Shown here: positions 44,418 through 52,727 of the stretch, piece after piece
How the letters are laid out: every line of letters begins with the position of its first letter
Position numbering within the stretch: position 1 is the first letter of the stretch
Source of the DNA: Deltaproteobacteria bacterium
GTDB taxonomy: Bacteria > Myxococcota > Myxococcia > Myxococcales > 40CM-4-68-19
DNA: 62,657 bases
Reading direction: 5' to 3'
NCBI GenBank assembly: GCA_005879535.1
Contig: VBKI01000085.1
Span: forward strand, 1-62,657
Program-made: the position numbers and the translations under genes
Notes under the pieces: model-generated
What the model saw: only the letters and a program-made list of their open reading frames with translations
Database searches by the model: none
Told to the model about the DNA's origin: nothing

Positions 44418-46175
44418 ATGGGCCGCACCCGCTACGGGCATTCGCAGTCGCCGCCGCTCCGCCGGCTGCCCGGCTCCGCGCTTCGCGCAGTCTTCGCCGA
44501 AGGCTATTCGGCGACGGACTTGCGCCGCGACGTTCTCGCGGGCGTGGTGGTCGGCATCGTGGCGCTGCCGCTCTCGATGGCGCTGGCCATCGCCGTCGGC
44601 GTGCCGCCGCAGCACGGGCTCTACACCGCCATCGTCGCCGGCATCGTAGTACCCCTGCTGGGCGGCTCGCGCTTCCAGGTCACCGGGCCGACGGCGGCGT
44701 TCATCGTCATTCTCGCGCCCATTTTGGTCCGACACGGGCTGGCCGGGCTTCTGGTCGCGGGCGGGATGGCGGGAGTCCTGCTGATAGCGATGGGCCTGTT
44801 CCGACTAGGCCGGCTGATCCAGTTCATCCCGCATCCGGTGACGACCGGGTTCACCGCCGGCATCGGCACCGTGATCGGCGTCCTGCAGATCAAGGATCTG
44901 CTCGGCCTCTCTCCTGCGCGGACACCCGACCATTTCCTCGAGCGGGTCTGGTCGTACGTGCAGGCGCGCCACACTGCGCGGGGCTCCGAGCTGTTGATCG
45001 GCTCGCTCACCCTGGCGGTGCTCGCGTTTTTGCCGCGCTGGACCAAGCGCGTGCCGGCGCCGCTGGTTGCGCTCCCGCTGGCGGCCTTTCTCGCCTGGGC
45101 ACTGCACCTCGAGGTGGCGACCATCGGCTCGCGCTTCGTCACCGTCATCTCTGGCGTCGAGGTGCACGGTATCCCGCGCCTCCCGCCGCTGCCGGTACTG
45201 CCCTGGCACATGGGAGGGGACCTGCCGTTGACGCTCGCCACTTTTCGCGCGCTGTTTCCCCCGGCCATCGCCATCGCGCTTCTCGGAGCCGCCGGCACCA
45301 GGCACGACCCTGACTCGGAGTTGGTCGCGCTGGGAGTCGGCAACATCCTCTGTCCATTCTTTGGCGGCATCGCTTGCACGGGCGCGATCGCGCGCACCGC
45401 GACGGGCATCCGCTACGGCAGCCGCTCTCCGATGGCGACCGTGATCCATGCGGTGGTCGTCCTGCTGGCGGTGCTGGTGCTCGCGCCGCTGATCTCGTTC
45501 CTCCCGATGGCGGCGCTCGCCGCGCTGCTGGTGATGGTGGCGTGGAACATGTCGGAGGCGCGGCACTTCGTCCACATCGTCCGCGTGGCGCCGAAGAGCG
45601 ACGTGGCGGTGCTGCTCACCTGCTACGCGCTGACGGTGGTGTTCGACATGGTGGTGGCGGTCACCGCAGGAATGATCCTGGCCGCGTTCCTCTTCATGAG
45701 GCGCATGGCCGAGGTGGCCTCGGTCGAGCTCGTCGACGAGCAGCATCCGCACCTCAAGCTGAAGCTGCCGCGCGAGGTGGTGCTCTACGAGGTGAACGGT
45801 CCGCTGTTCTTCGGCGCGGCGGAGTCGGCAATGGACGCCCTCAAGGCCATTGGCCAGCGGCCCAAGGTGCTGATTCTTTATCTTGGCGCGGTGCCGGCCA
45901 TCGACGTCACCGGGCTGGTCGCGCTGGAGAGCACGCTCTCGCGACTGCGGCAGCAGGGCGTCTTCTGCATCATGGCCGGGCTGCGGGAGCAGCCCGCGTC
46001 GGTGCTGAAGAAGGCCGGCGTACACGAGGAAGTCGGCCGCCTGCACATCGTCCCGACGCTGGAAGACGCCGCCGCCGACGCGGTCGCCTACCTCGAGGTT
46101 CCGCAGCCCCTGCTCAATCCGCAGCTCGTCGATAACGCATTGACGCGGCGCGGTATCAAAGAACGCACGCCATAA
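44418..46175 (+). CDS. DauA/SulP-type anion transporter with STAS domain, missing a conserved segment
   Basis: 585 residues. The SLC26/SulP membrane domain (about 20-440) is followed by a STAS domain (about 465-570, AVPAIDVTGLVALESTLSRLRQQG). The sequence is closest to the DauA subgroup, which imports C4-dicarboxylates: VTGPTAAFIVILAPI, RHDPDSELVALGVGNILCPFFGGI, MVAWNMSEA. Between ALLGA and AGTRHDPD the IESLL...DGM block of about 13 residues found in DauA-type proteins is absent. It normally forms the start of transmembrane helix 8, near the anion site, so activity is doubtful. The reading frame is kept. ATG at 44418 chosen as the first Met before the fold. Confidence 0.88.
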   Translation: MGRTRYGHSQSPPLRRLPGSALRAVFAEGYSATDLRRDVLAGVVVGIVALPLSMALAIAVGVPPQHGLYTAIVAGIVVPLLGGSRFQVTGPTAAFIVILAPILVRHGLAGLLVAGGMAGVLLIAMGLFRLGRLIQFIPHPVTTGFTAGIGTVIGVLQIKDLLGLSPARTPDHFLERVWSYVQARHTARGSELLIGSLTLAVLAFLPRWTKRVPAPLVALPLAAFLAWALHLEVATIGSRFVTVISGVEVHGIPRLPPLPVLPWHMGGDLPLTLATFRALFPPAIAIALLGAAGTRHDPDSELVALGVGNILCPFFGGIACTGAIARTATGIRYGSRSPMATVIHAVVVLLAVLVLAPLISFLPMAALAALLVMVAWNMSEARHFVHIVRVAPKSDVAVLLTCYALTVVFDMVVAVTAGMILAAFLFMRRMAEVASVELVDEQHPHLKLKLPREVVLYEVNGPLFFGAAESAMDALKAIGQRPKVLILYLGAVPAIDVTGLVALESTLSRLRQQGVFCIMAGLREQPASVLKKAGVHEEVGRLHIVPTLEDAAADAVAYLEVPQPLLNPQLVDNALTRRGIKERTP

Positions 46176-46270
46176 GTCTGGCTCCTCGGGCTCGTTCTTT
46201 GGCCCGTAGACCCCGGAACCCAGAATCAAAAGTTGCCTTTACTACACTCAAAAGGCGATGCTGCGCCCCT

Positions 46271-47473
46271 ATGCTGGACGAAGGACTGCGCTCGCTCATC
46301 GCCCTACACGGCGTTGGGGAGACCCGCAGTGGCGGGATTCTCATCGTAGACGATGAGAAACCCAACCTCACAGTCCTGCGAGATTTCCTCGAAGCCGGGT
46401 ACCGCGTCCACGAGGCGCAGTCCGGAAACGAAGCGCTGGAGATCGCGAAAGCGTCCGCGCTGGACGTGATCATCGCCGACCAGCGCATGCCGGAGATGAC
46501 CGGCGTCGAGCTGCTGGAAAGAGTGCGCGAATTCAAGCCTGACGTCGCAGGCATCATCCTCACCGGCTTCACCGATCCCCCCGCGCTGATCTCGGCGATC
46601 AACCGCGCCCGCGTCTTCCGGTTCTTGAAGAAGCCTTGGCAGCCGGACGACATCCTCGAAGCGGTCCGCCAGGCCAGCGAGCACGTGTACCAGACCCGCG
46701 CCATCCAGCGCCTCGTCGCGCTGCTGGCGAAGCGCACCGACGAGCTGGACGCGAGCCTGGTCCAGATCCGCCGCACGCAGTCGCATCTCTTGCACCTCGA
46801 GCGCCTGGGAACCATGGGCAAGCTCGCCGCGGGCGTCGTCCACGACCTGCGCAATCTCATGGTCAGCCTCGGTTACGTCGAGAGCGTCCTGCAGCAGCGC
46901 AGCGTCGCCCCCGACGTGATGGAGAGCGTGCAGGTCGGAATGCAGGGCGTGGGCAACCTGATCCATACGCTCGAGGCGATGCACCAATTCGCCCGCGGCG
47001 GCGTTCTGACCATCCAGAAATCCATGCTCCAGCCCTCGGTGGTGGTGCACGACGCTCTCGCCATCGCCCGCATGGACATGGGGTTCCGGGCGCACAAGGT
47101 GGCGGTCAACATCGAGGAGGGCCTTCCTCCCGTCCACGGTGACCGCCAGAAGTTGACGCAGGTGCTGGTGAACCTCGTGCGCAACGCCGTCCAGGCCACG
47201 GCGCAATGGCGTCAGATCGGAGTGGAGGCCTCGCGCAAGAACGGCCACGTCGTCTTCGCGGTCGAGGACGAGGGTCCCGGCGTGCCGCCCGACCTCAAGG
47301 AAAGCCTCTTCAAGCCGTTCGTCACCAGCAAGGGCGAAGGGGGCATGGGCATGGGCTTGTACATGGCCAAGCTGATCATCGATTCGCACCAGGGGGAGAT
47401 CGCGGTTCTCGACCGGCCAGAAGGCGGCGCGCGGTTCGAGGTGCGGCTGCTGCCGGCGGAGGAAACCCGGTGA
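46271..47473 (+). CDS. Receiver-histidine kinase protein (first gene of phc-like trio)
   Basis: 400 residues with reversed order: an N-terminal receiver (about 22-140; IVDDEK, phospho-acceptor Asp 70 in VIIADQRMPEMTG, Lys in FRFLKKPWQ) followed by a soluble kinase with H-box GKLAAGVVHDLRNLM (His 191) and an HATPase domain (NLVRNAVQA near 305, EDEGPGV, GGMGMGLYMAKLI). There is no membrane segment. The layout matches receiver-kinase proteins such as Ralstonia PhcR. Its stop overlaps the GTG of the PilZ-methyltransferase gene (GTGA). The upstream 95-nt gap holds an AT-rich stretch with TACACT at 46243, a possible operon promoter. Confidence 0.92.
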   Translation: MLDEGLRSLIALHGVGETRSGGILIVDDEKPNLTVLRDFLEAGYRVHEAQSGNEALEIAKASALDVIIADQRMPEMTGVELLERVREFKPDVAGIILTGFTDPPALISAINRARVFRFLKKPWQPDDILEAVRQASEHVYQTRAIQRLVALLAKRTDELDASLVQIRRTQSHLLHLERLGTMGKLAAGVVHDLRNLMVSLGYVESVLQQRSVAPDVMESVQVGMQGVGNLIHTLEAMHQFARGGVLTIQKSMLQPSVVVHDALAIARMDMGFRAHKVAVNIEEGLPPVHGDRQKLTQVLVNLVRNAVQATAQWRQIGVEASRKNGHVVFAVEDEGPGVPPDLKESLFKPFVTSKGEGGMGMGLYMAKLIIDSHQGEIAVLDRPEGGARFEVRLLPAEETR

Positions 47474-48945
47474 CGGTCACCCTCCACCGCGTCCACACCT
47501 ACGAAGAGCTGGAAGGCGCGCAAGGCCGGGAGGTGTTCTTCCGTCCTCACCGCTACCGCGCAACCGACCTCCTGCCCCTGCATTGCGAGGTGGTGCTGGC
47601 GTTCTCCGACGGCGACCGTCCGGGGGCCCTGGTCGACGTCTCGCAGAACGGCGCCGCCTTCGAATGGCCGGACGACCTGCCGGTATCGGTTGGCGATCAT
47701 CTGGAGACGCTCGCGGTCCGCTTCGACGAGCACGAGCCCTACCGCGGAGAGGCCCGCGTCGGCTCCGTCCGCGATCTGAACGGGATCCGCGTCGTCGGTG
47801 TTTCCTTCGAAGGGCCGCTCCTGCCGATCGACGGCATCCTGGAGCTGCGCACCATCAAGTCGTTCGCCCAGACCGGGGTGCCGCCGGCGCTCTGGCGCGT
47901 TCCAGGGCACGAGCGCTTCAAGGTGCTGATCTCCGAGCTGCGCCTCTATCTGGAGGACGTCGAGCCGCAGCTCAAGCGCCTCGAGAGCGACCTGCCCTGG
48001 CACGTGCTGCACGGCGACGGGTCGCCGGCGCGCGCGGCGCTGATCGAGCGGATGCGGACCACGGTGGTGGCGGACATCCTGCGTGCGAGCGAGGAGATCG
48101 ACGCCGCCTCGCGCAACGCGCCACCCGAGCACGCGCAGGCCATGCTGCAGTGGTCGCGCCGTCACCTGCACTCGCTGCTCATGCAAGCGCCCTCCATGAA
48201 CCGCGCCGCCGCCAAGCCGTTCGGGTATCCCGGCGACTACGAGGTGATGCGGTTCATCTACGAAAAGCCCTTCGAGGGACCGACGCTGTTCGCCAAGGCG
48301 ATCAGCTTCGCGTTCGATCAGACCCGCGCTTCCTGCGCCGTCCGCCACCGCAAGGACCTGATCAAGCGCGAGGTCCGCGCCCTGATCCAGTCGCGGAGGC
48401 GTCCCGTCCGGATCCTCGCCGTCGCCTGCGGTCCAGCGCAGGATCTCCTCGAGCTGTTCGCCGAAATCCAGGACCTGCGCGGGCCCATCGAGATCGTTCT
48501 CTTCGACCAGGACAAGGGCGCGCTTGCCTACGCCTACCGGCGCCTCAAGCCGGTGATCGACCCGCTGCAGGGACAGGTGAAGGTCATCTACCTGCACGAG
48601 TCGATCAAGCGACTGCTCCGCGACGCGAATCTCTTCGTGCCGTTCGGCGGCTTCGACCTGATCTACTCCGTGGGACTGTTCGACTACCTGCGTACGCCCA
48701 CCGCCACCGGTCTGGCGCGCAACCTGGTGGCGCGCCTGCATCCAGGCGGCCGCGCGCTGATCGCCAACATGGTCCCGGAGAGCCCCAGCCGCTGGTACCT
48801 CGAGTACCACCTCGACTGGTTCCTCAACTACCGGACCCGCCAGCAGCTCCTCGACCTGGCCAGCAGGGCCGCTCCCGGAGCGCGCTTCAACATCCTCGAG
48901 GAGGAGAGCGGCGTGAATCCGTTCGTGGAGATCTTCCGCGATTGA
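47470..48945 (+). CDS. PilZ-domain protein fused to PhcB-like SAM-dependent methyltransferase
   Basis: 491 residues from the GTG at 47470. Residues about 20-128 look like PilZ: an Arg cluster FFRPHRYR (25, 28, 30) and a complete DxSxxG (DVSQNG, 56-61), the cyclic-di-GMP motifs, though the RxxxR part is degenerate. A helical region follows, then GYPGDYEVMRFIYE near 252-265 and a class I methyltransferase (about 310-491) with the SAM loop ILAVACGPAQDLLEL near 315. The GYPGDYE block and fold are what I recall from PhcB-type methyltransferases that make 3-hydroxy fatty acid methyl ester signals. It is coupled to kinase genes on both sides. A direct PilZ-signal-synthase fusion would let c-di-GMP tune signal output (inference). 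Confidence 0.8.
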   Translation: MTVTLHRVHTYEELEGAQGREVFFRPHRYRATDLLPLHCEVVLAFSDGDRPGALVDVSQNGAAFEWPDDLPVSVGDHLETLAVRFDEHEPYRGEARVGSVRDLNGIRVVGVSFEGPLLPIDGILELRTIKSFAQTGVPPALWRVPGHERFKVLISELRLYLEDVEPQLKRLESDLPWHVLHGDGSPARAALIERMRTTVVADILRASEEIDAASRNAPPEHAQAMLQWSRRHLHSLLMQAPSMNRAAAKPFGYPGDYEVMRFIYEKPFEGPTLFAKAISFAFDQTRASCAVRHRKDLIKREVRALIQSRRRPVRILAVACGPAQDLLELFAEIQDLRGPIEIVLFDQDKGALAYAYRRLKPVIDPLQGQVKVIYLHESIKRLLRDANLFVPFGGFDLIYSVGLFDYLRTPTATGLARNLVARLHPGGRALIANMVPESPSRWYLEYHLDWFLNYRTRQQLLDLASRAAPGARFNILEEESGVNPFVEIFRD

Positions 48946-51563
48946 TGGACGCACTGCCGGCAGCGTTCGAGGAGCGTTGGGCGCGCTGGCTGCTGGAGAG
49001 CAATCGGCGACGGACGCGCACGGGCCTGTACATCGCCTGCGCGCTGTTGCCGTTCTTCGGCGTTCTCGACTACATGCTCGCGCCCCCGGGCACCCTCCGG
49101 ATCCTCTGGGGCGTGCGCCTCGCGGTGCTGATGGTCACCTACGCCGCGTTTCCCATCGTTCGGACCCGTTTCTTCGAGCGGCATCCGAGCGCGCTCACCA
49201 GCGCGTACGTGGCGCTGATCGCCTTCAGCATCAGCGCCATGACCGTCTTCCTGGGCGGGCTCGCCTCGCCCTACTACGCGGGCCTGTCGCTCGTGATCAT
49301 CGGCGCCGGACTGCTCTTCATCTGGCCGGCCAAGGTAGTGGTCACGACCCACTCGCTGATCGTGCTCTCCTTCGTCCTCCCCAACCTGCTGGTCGGCGAA
49401 TGGGAGCCGCTCTCGCAGGCGCTCTCCAACCTCGCCTTCCTTCTCGGCATCGCCGTGGTGGGCGGCACCGGCCAGATCGTCCTCTACCGCTCGCTCCGCG
49501 AGCAGGTGCTCAACCAGGTGCGACTGGAAGAGACCAAGGCCTCCCTGGAGGCTGCCCACGAGCAGCTCAAGGCGCTCGACAGCTTCAAGTCGCAGTTCTT
49601 CGCCAACATCACCCACGAGTTCAAGACGCCGCTGGCGATGGTGCTCGCGCCGCTGGAGCTGATCCTGCAGGGCGAGATGGGGGAACTGTCCGCCGCGCAC
49701 CGGGGGACGTTCGAGTCGATGTTCCGCAGCGGCCTCAAGCTGCTGAAGATGATCGGCGATCTGCTCGACCTCTCGCGGATGGAGGAGTCGAAGCTGCGCC
49801 TGAAGGTCGCCGAGCACGACCTCGCCGAGTATCTGCGCGCCCTGGTCTCGCAGGTGCAGCCCTTGGCGCAGCGCAAGGGCATCGAGCTTTCGCTGCGGGT
49901 CGAGGCCAGGTCCACGGTGGTCTGGTGCGACCTGGAGCGGATCGAGCGCGTGTTCCTGAACCTGCTCTCCAACGCGACCAAGTTCACGCAGCCGGGCGGC
50001 CACGTCCAGGTCATCGTGCGCGAGGCCAGCGCGCGGATCGAAGTGGTGGTACAGGACGACGGTCCGGGATTTCCGCCGGAAAAAGCCGACAGGATCTTCG
50101 AGCGCTTCTACCAGGTGGACATGGGTGGGACGCGAAGGTACGGCGGCACCGGCATCGGGCTCGCCCTGGCGAAGGAGATCGTCGAGCTGCACGGAGGGCA
50201 GATCCGCGCGGAGTCCTCCGGCGGCGCGAAGTTCACGGTCGGGCTGCTGCGCGACCGGGATCACTTCCCTGCGGAGGTGCTCGACCGGCGCGGTCCCGCC
50301 CGGGACGTGCCGGAAGGACATCGCGCGAACGATCGCGGCCTGATGGACTTTGCCGTGCAGATGTCGGCGCGCGACGAGTACCGGCTCCTCGACATCGCCG
50401 AGGCGACCGAGCGCCGCGTCTCGGTCCGCGACAGCGACGAAGACCAGAAGGCCCACCTCGCCCTCGTCGTCGACGACACGCCGGACATCATCCGCCTGGT
50501 GCACAACTCGCTGCGCGCGCATTTCAAGGTGATCTCCGCCGACGACGGGCTCAAAGGCCTGGAGATGGCGGTGCGGGAGCGGCCTTCGCTGGTGATCGCC
50601 GACCTCATGATGCCGGGCATCGACGGCCTCGAGCTGACCCGCAGGCTGCGCAACAGCGAGGAGACGCGGCACATCCCCATCCTGATGCTCACCGCCAAGG
50701 GAGACCTCGAGGACCGCGTCGCCGGCCTGGAGACCGGGGTCTCGGCCTACCTGGCAAAGCCGTTTTCGCCGCGCGAGCTGCTCACCACGGCGCGCGCGCT
50801 GGTGCAGGCGCAGGAGACCACGGCCGACATCGTGCTCACGCAGCGCATGGATTCGCTGGAGATCGTCGCCGGCGGCCTGGCGCACGAGATCAACAATCCG
50901 CTGAACTATCTCAAGAACGCGCTGGCGCGCGTCCGCATGGACGCGGAGGCGCTGGTCGCGGGAAGGCTTTCCGCGGAAGAGCTGCCGCGCGTCGAGAAGC
51001 GGATGCGGGAAATGTTCGAGCTGGCGGAGGGCGGCATCCGTCGCATCGCCGGCACCGTCGAGCTGATGAGCAGCTACAGCAAGGCTGGATACTCGCGCCA
51101 ACTGCGTCCGTACGATGTCTTCGGTGCCGTCCGCGAAGTGGTGGCGATGGTGCTGCCGGCGACGGGCCGGCCGGTGCAGGTGGACCTGGACCTTCCGGGG
51201 GAAGGAACGATCGAGTGCGTGCCCGAGGAGTTCAACCAGGTCCTCTCGAACCTGGTGCAGAACGCGATCGAGGCGTGCCCCGAAAGCGGCGGACTGGTGA
51301 GGGTGCGCGGAAGCCGCGAGGGGGAGAACGTCGTCATCTCCGTCAAGGACAACGGCCCGGGCGTGCGACCGGAGGACGCGACGCGGATCTTCACGCCGTT
51401 CTTCACCACCAAGGGGCCCGGTCGCGGAATGGGCATGGGGTTGACCATCGCCTGGCGCGTCGTGCAGAGCCTGGAAGGAACGCTGGAATTGCGCCCTGGG
51501 CCCGGAGCGGAGTTCGTGCTTCGGCTGCCGCGCAAGCAGTCGCGGCTGCGCGCGGTCTCTTGA
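48945..51563 (+). CDS. Membrane hybrid kinase: sensor HK-receiver-second HK (PhcS/PhcR-like fusion)
   Basis: 872 residues. About six hydrophobic helices (27-185) with little periplasmic sequence, then kinase 1 with H-box FFANITHEFKTPLAM (His 224) and HATPase to about 435 (NATKFTQ, DDGPGFPP, GGTGIGLALAK), a receiver (about 505-620; acceptor Asp 553 in IADLMMPG, Lys in AYLAKPFS) and kinase 2 with H-box LAHEINNPLNYLKNAL (His 647) and a second HATPase (QNAIEACPE, DNGPGV, GRGMGMGLTIAW). This equals a PhcS-type sensor joined to a PhcR-type receiver-kinase. The membrane part may sense a lipid-like signal. The start overlaps the methyltransferase stop (TGATG). Confidence 0.93.
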   Translation: MDALPAAFEERWARWLLESNRRRTRTGLYIACALLPFFGVLDYMLAPPGTLRILWGVRLAVLMVTYAAFPIVRTRFFERHPSALTSAYVALIAFSISAMTVFLGGLASPYYAGLSLVIIGAGLLFIWPAKVVVTTHSLIVLSFVLPNLLVGEWEPLSQALSNLAFLLGIAVVGGTGQIVLYRSLREQVLNQVRLEETKASLEAAHEQLKALDSFKSQFFANITHEFKTPLAMVLAPLELILQGEMGELSAAHRGTFESMFRSGLKLLKMIGDLLDLSRMEESKLRLKVAEHDLAEYLRALVSQVQPLAQRKGIELSLRVEARSTVVWCDLERIERVFLNLLSNATKFTQPGGHVQVIVREASARIEVVVQDDGPGFPPEKADRIFERFYQVDMGGTRRYGGTGIGLALAKEIVELHGGQIRAESSGGAKFTVGLLRDRDHFPAEVLDRRGPARDVPEGHRANDRGLMDFAVQMSARDEYRLLDIAEATERRVSVRDSDEDQKAHLALVVDDTPDIIRLVHNSLRAHFKVISADDGLKGLEMAVRERPSLVIADLMMPGIDGLELTRRLRNSEETRHIPILMLTAKGDLEDRVAGLETGVSAYLAKPFSPRELLTTARALVQAQETTADIVLTQRMDSLEIVAGGLAHEINNPLNYLKNALARVRMDAEALVAGRLSAEELPRVEKRMREMFELAEGGIRRIAGTVELMSSYSKAGYSRQLRPYDVFGAVREVVAMVLPATGRPVQVDLDLPGEGTIECVPEEFNQVLSNLVQNAIEACPESGGLVRVRGSREGENVVISVKDNGPGVRPEDATRIFTPFFTTKGPGRGMGMGLTIAWRVVQSLEGTLELRPGPGAEFVLRLPRKQSRLRAVS

Positions 51564-51580
51564 CGGACAAGCCTAAAACG

Positions 51581-51617
51581 TAGCGGCAAAGCCGCACCTC
51601 CGGTGCGGCAGCCGCTA
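51581..51617. repeat. Intergenic palindromic repeat, copy B
   Basis: Nested inverted repeat: TAGCGGC (51581-51587) with GCCGCTA (51611-51617) and GCCGCACC (51591-51598) with GGTGCGGC (51602-51609). It is the best-formed copy of the family also seen at 44342. It includes the stop codon of the coiled-coil gene and may stop transcription from both sides, though no T run follows. Confidence 0.6.
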
Positions 51618-52130
51618 GGCCCTCGCCTTCGGCGACAGCAGCGCAACCTTGTTCTTCGCCGCGAGGATCTGCTGCCGCAGCACTTCCGCCTGGCGCGCGA
51701 CCTCGTCCATCTCCTTCTCCTGCGCCGTTTGCGCGATGGCCGCAGCCTCCTCGGCGATCTGCTGCATCCGCGGCTCGATGCCCTCGACGGAAGGCGTCGC
51801 TCCCCTCAGCGCTTCCTGGACCTCTTTTGCCATCTGCCCGAGGCCGGCCATGCGTTGCAGGACGTCGGCGAACTCCTTCCGCCGCGCGGCAATCTGTTGC
51901 GCGCTCTGCCGCGTAGCCGCGACCGCCGCCACCAGATCCTGGACGTGGCCGCGGATCCGATCCTGGCTCTCGGCCGCCCTCGTCAGCGCCTCCGTGGCGC
52001 GCTCGAGATTCCTCTCGGTCGAGAGCTTGAGCCGGCCGGCCTGCTCCGCCAGGTCCTCGAACTTCCGCAGCTCACGATCGAGCGCGAGCGCGGCCTCGGC
52101 CAGCTCGCTTGGCTTGTCGTCGCGACCCAC
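51615..52130 (-). CDS. Coiled-coil protein, unknown
   Basis: 171 residues, nearly all helical with heptad repeats (AEAALALDRELRKFEDLAEQ, LERATEALTRAAESQDRI, EVARQAEVLRQQILAAKNKV), no signal peptide and no Cys. Not assignable to a family; methyl-accepting, PspA-like or structural helical proteins look similar. The GTG start at 52130 directly follows the stop codon of the lipoprotein gene (TGAGTG), so the genes are probably translated together. Confidence 0.65.
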   Translation of the reverse strand: MGRDDKPSELAEAALALDRELRKFEDLAEQAGRLKLSTERNLERATEALTRAAESQDRIRGHVQDLVAAVAATRQSAQQIAARRKEFADVLQRMAGLGQMAKEVQEALRGATPSVEGIEPRMQQIAEEAAAIAQTAQEKEMDEVARQAEVLRQQILAAKNKVALLSPKARA

Positions 52131-52721
52131 TCAGCCGCCGCAGGAGTGGGTCGGAGTGGAAAGGTAGGTGGCGAGGCCGGGGCAGCTCGTGGCGTGAAAG
52201 TCGCCGCTCACCACCTCGCCGGTCTCGAATCCCACCGTATAGGTCCCGCTGTAGGCGCCCCCCGAGATGGAGGTGATCTTCACCGCGCCGGAGGTGGCGA
52301 CCGCGGATTGCGCGGCGATCTGCTCGCAGGCGGCATCGTTCACGCCGAAGGTGACGACGGCCGCGTGCGGCGGGGGAATTCCCGGGGCGTTCGGGTTGAC
52401 GACATCGAAGGTGCCGGGCCCCGCAGGCGCGGTGGCCGTCAATGTCTGCCGGTTGAAGTCGGCGATGAACAGGACCAGCGCTTTCCCGTTCTTCGGCTCG
52501 CTGTTCGCGGTCACCCGGCCGCAGACGCCGGGAACATCCGTCAGCACGACGCCGCCAACGTCGGCGGAGATGGGCCCGAGGGACACCCGCGCAGGCGACG
52601 AGATGGCGTCGGCCGGCTTCATCGGCTGCCCGCGGACGACGCCGTTGAAGCTGCCGCCAGCGCTGCCGCTGCCACAGCCCAGCGCGCCGAGGAGAATGGC
52701 GATGGGGACGAACCGGACCAC
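52131..52721 (-). CDS. Lipoprotein, unknown
   Basis: 196 residues. Signal peptide with lipobox LGALGC (Cys about 16) and a beta-rich mature part with several Cys that may form disulfides (VPGVCGRV, NDAACEQI, ATSCPGLATYL, THSCGG). One strand pair (GAVKITSISGGAYSGTYTVG) is repeated in similar myxobacterial lipoproteins. No family named. GTG start. It lies 6 nt downstream of gshB on the same strand. Confidence 0.7.
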   Translation of the reverse strand: MVRFVPIAILLGALGCGSGSAGGSFNGVVRGQPMKPADAISSPARVSLGPISADVGGVVLTDVPGVCGRVTANSEPKNGKALVLFIADFNRQTLTATAPAGPGTFDVVNPNAPGIPPPHAAVVTFGVNDAACEQIAAQSAVATSGAVKITSISGGAYSGTYTVGFETGEVVSGDFHATSCPGLATYLSTPTHSCGG

Positions 52722-52727
52722 GGCCCC

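Noticed and set aside
46220-46248. TTGCCT and TACACT upstream of the kinase trio as a sigma-70 promoter
   Set aside because: The two hexamers lie only 4 nt apart, so they cannot be one promoter; TACACT alone is kept only as a possibility in the gene entry.
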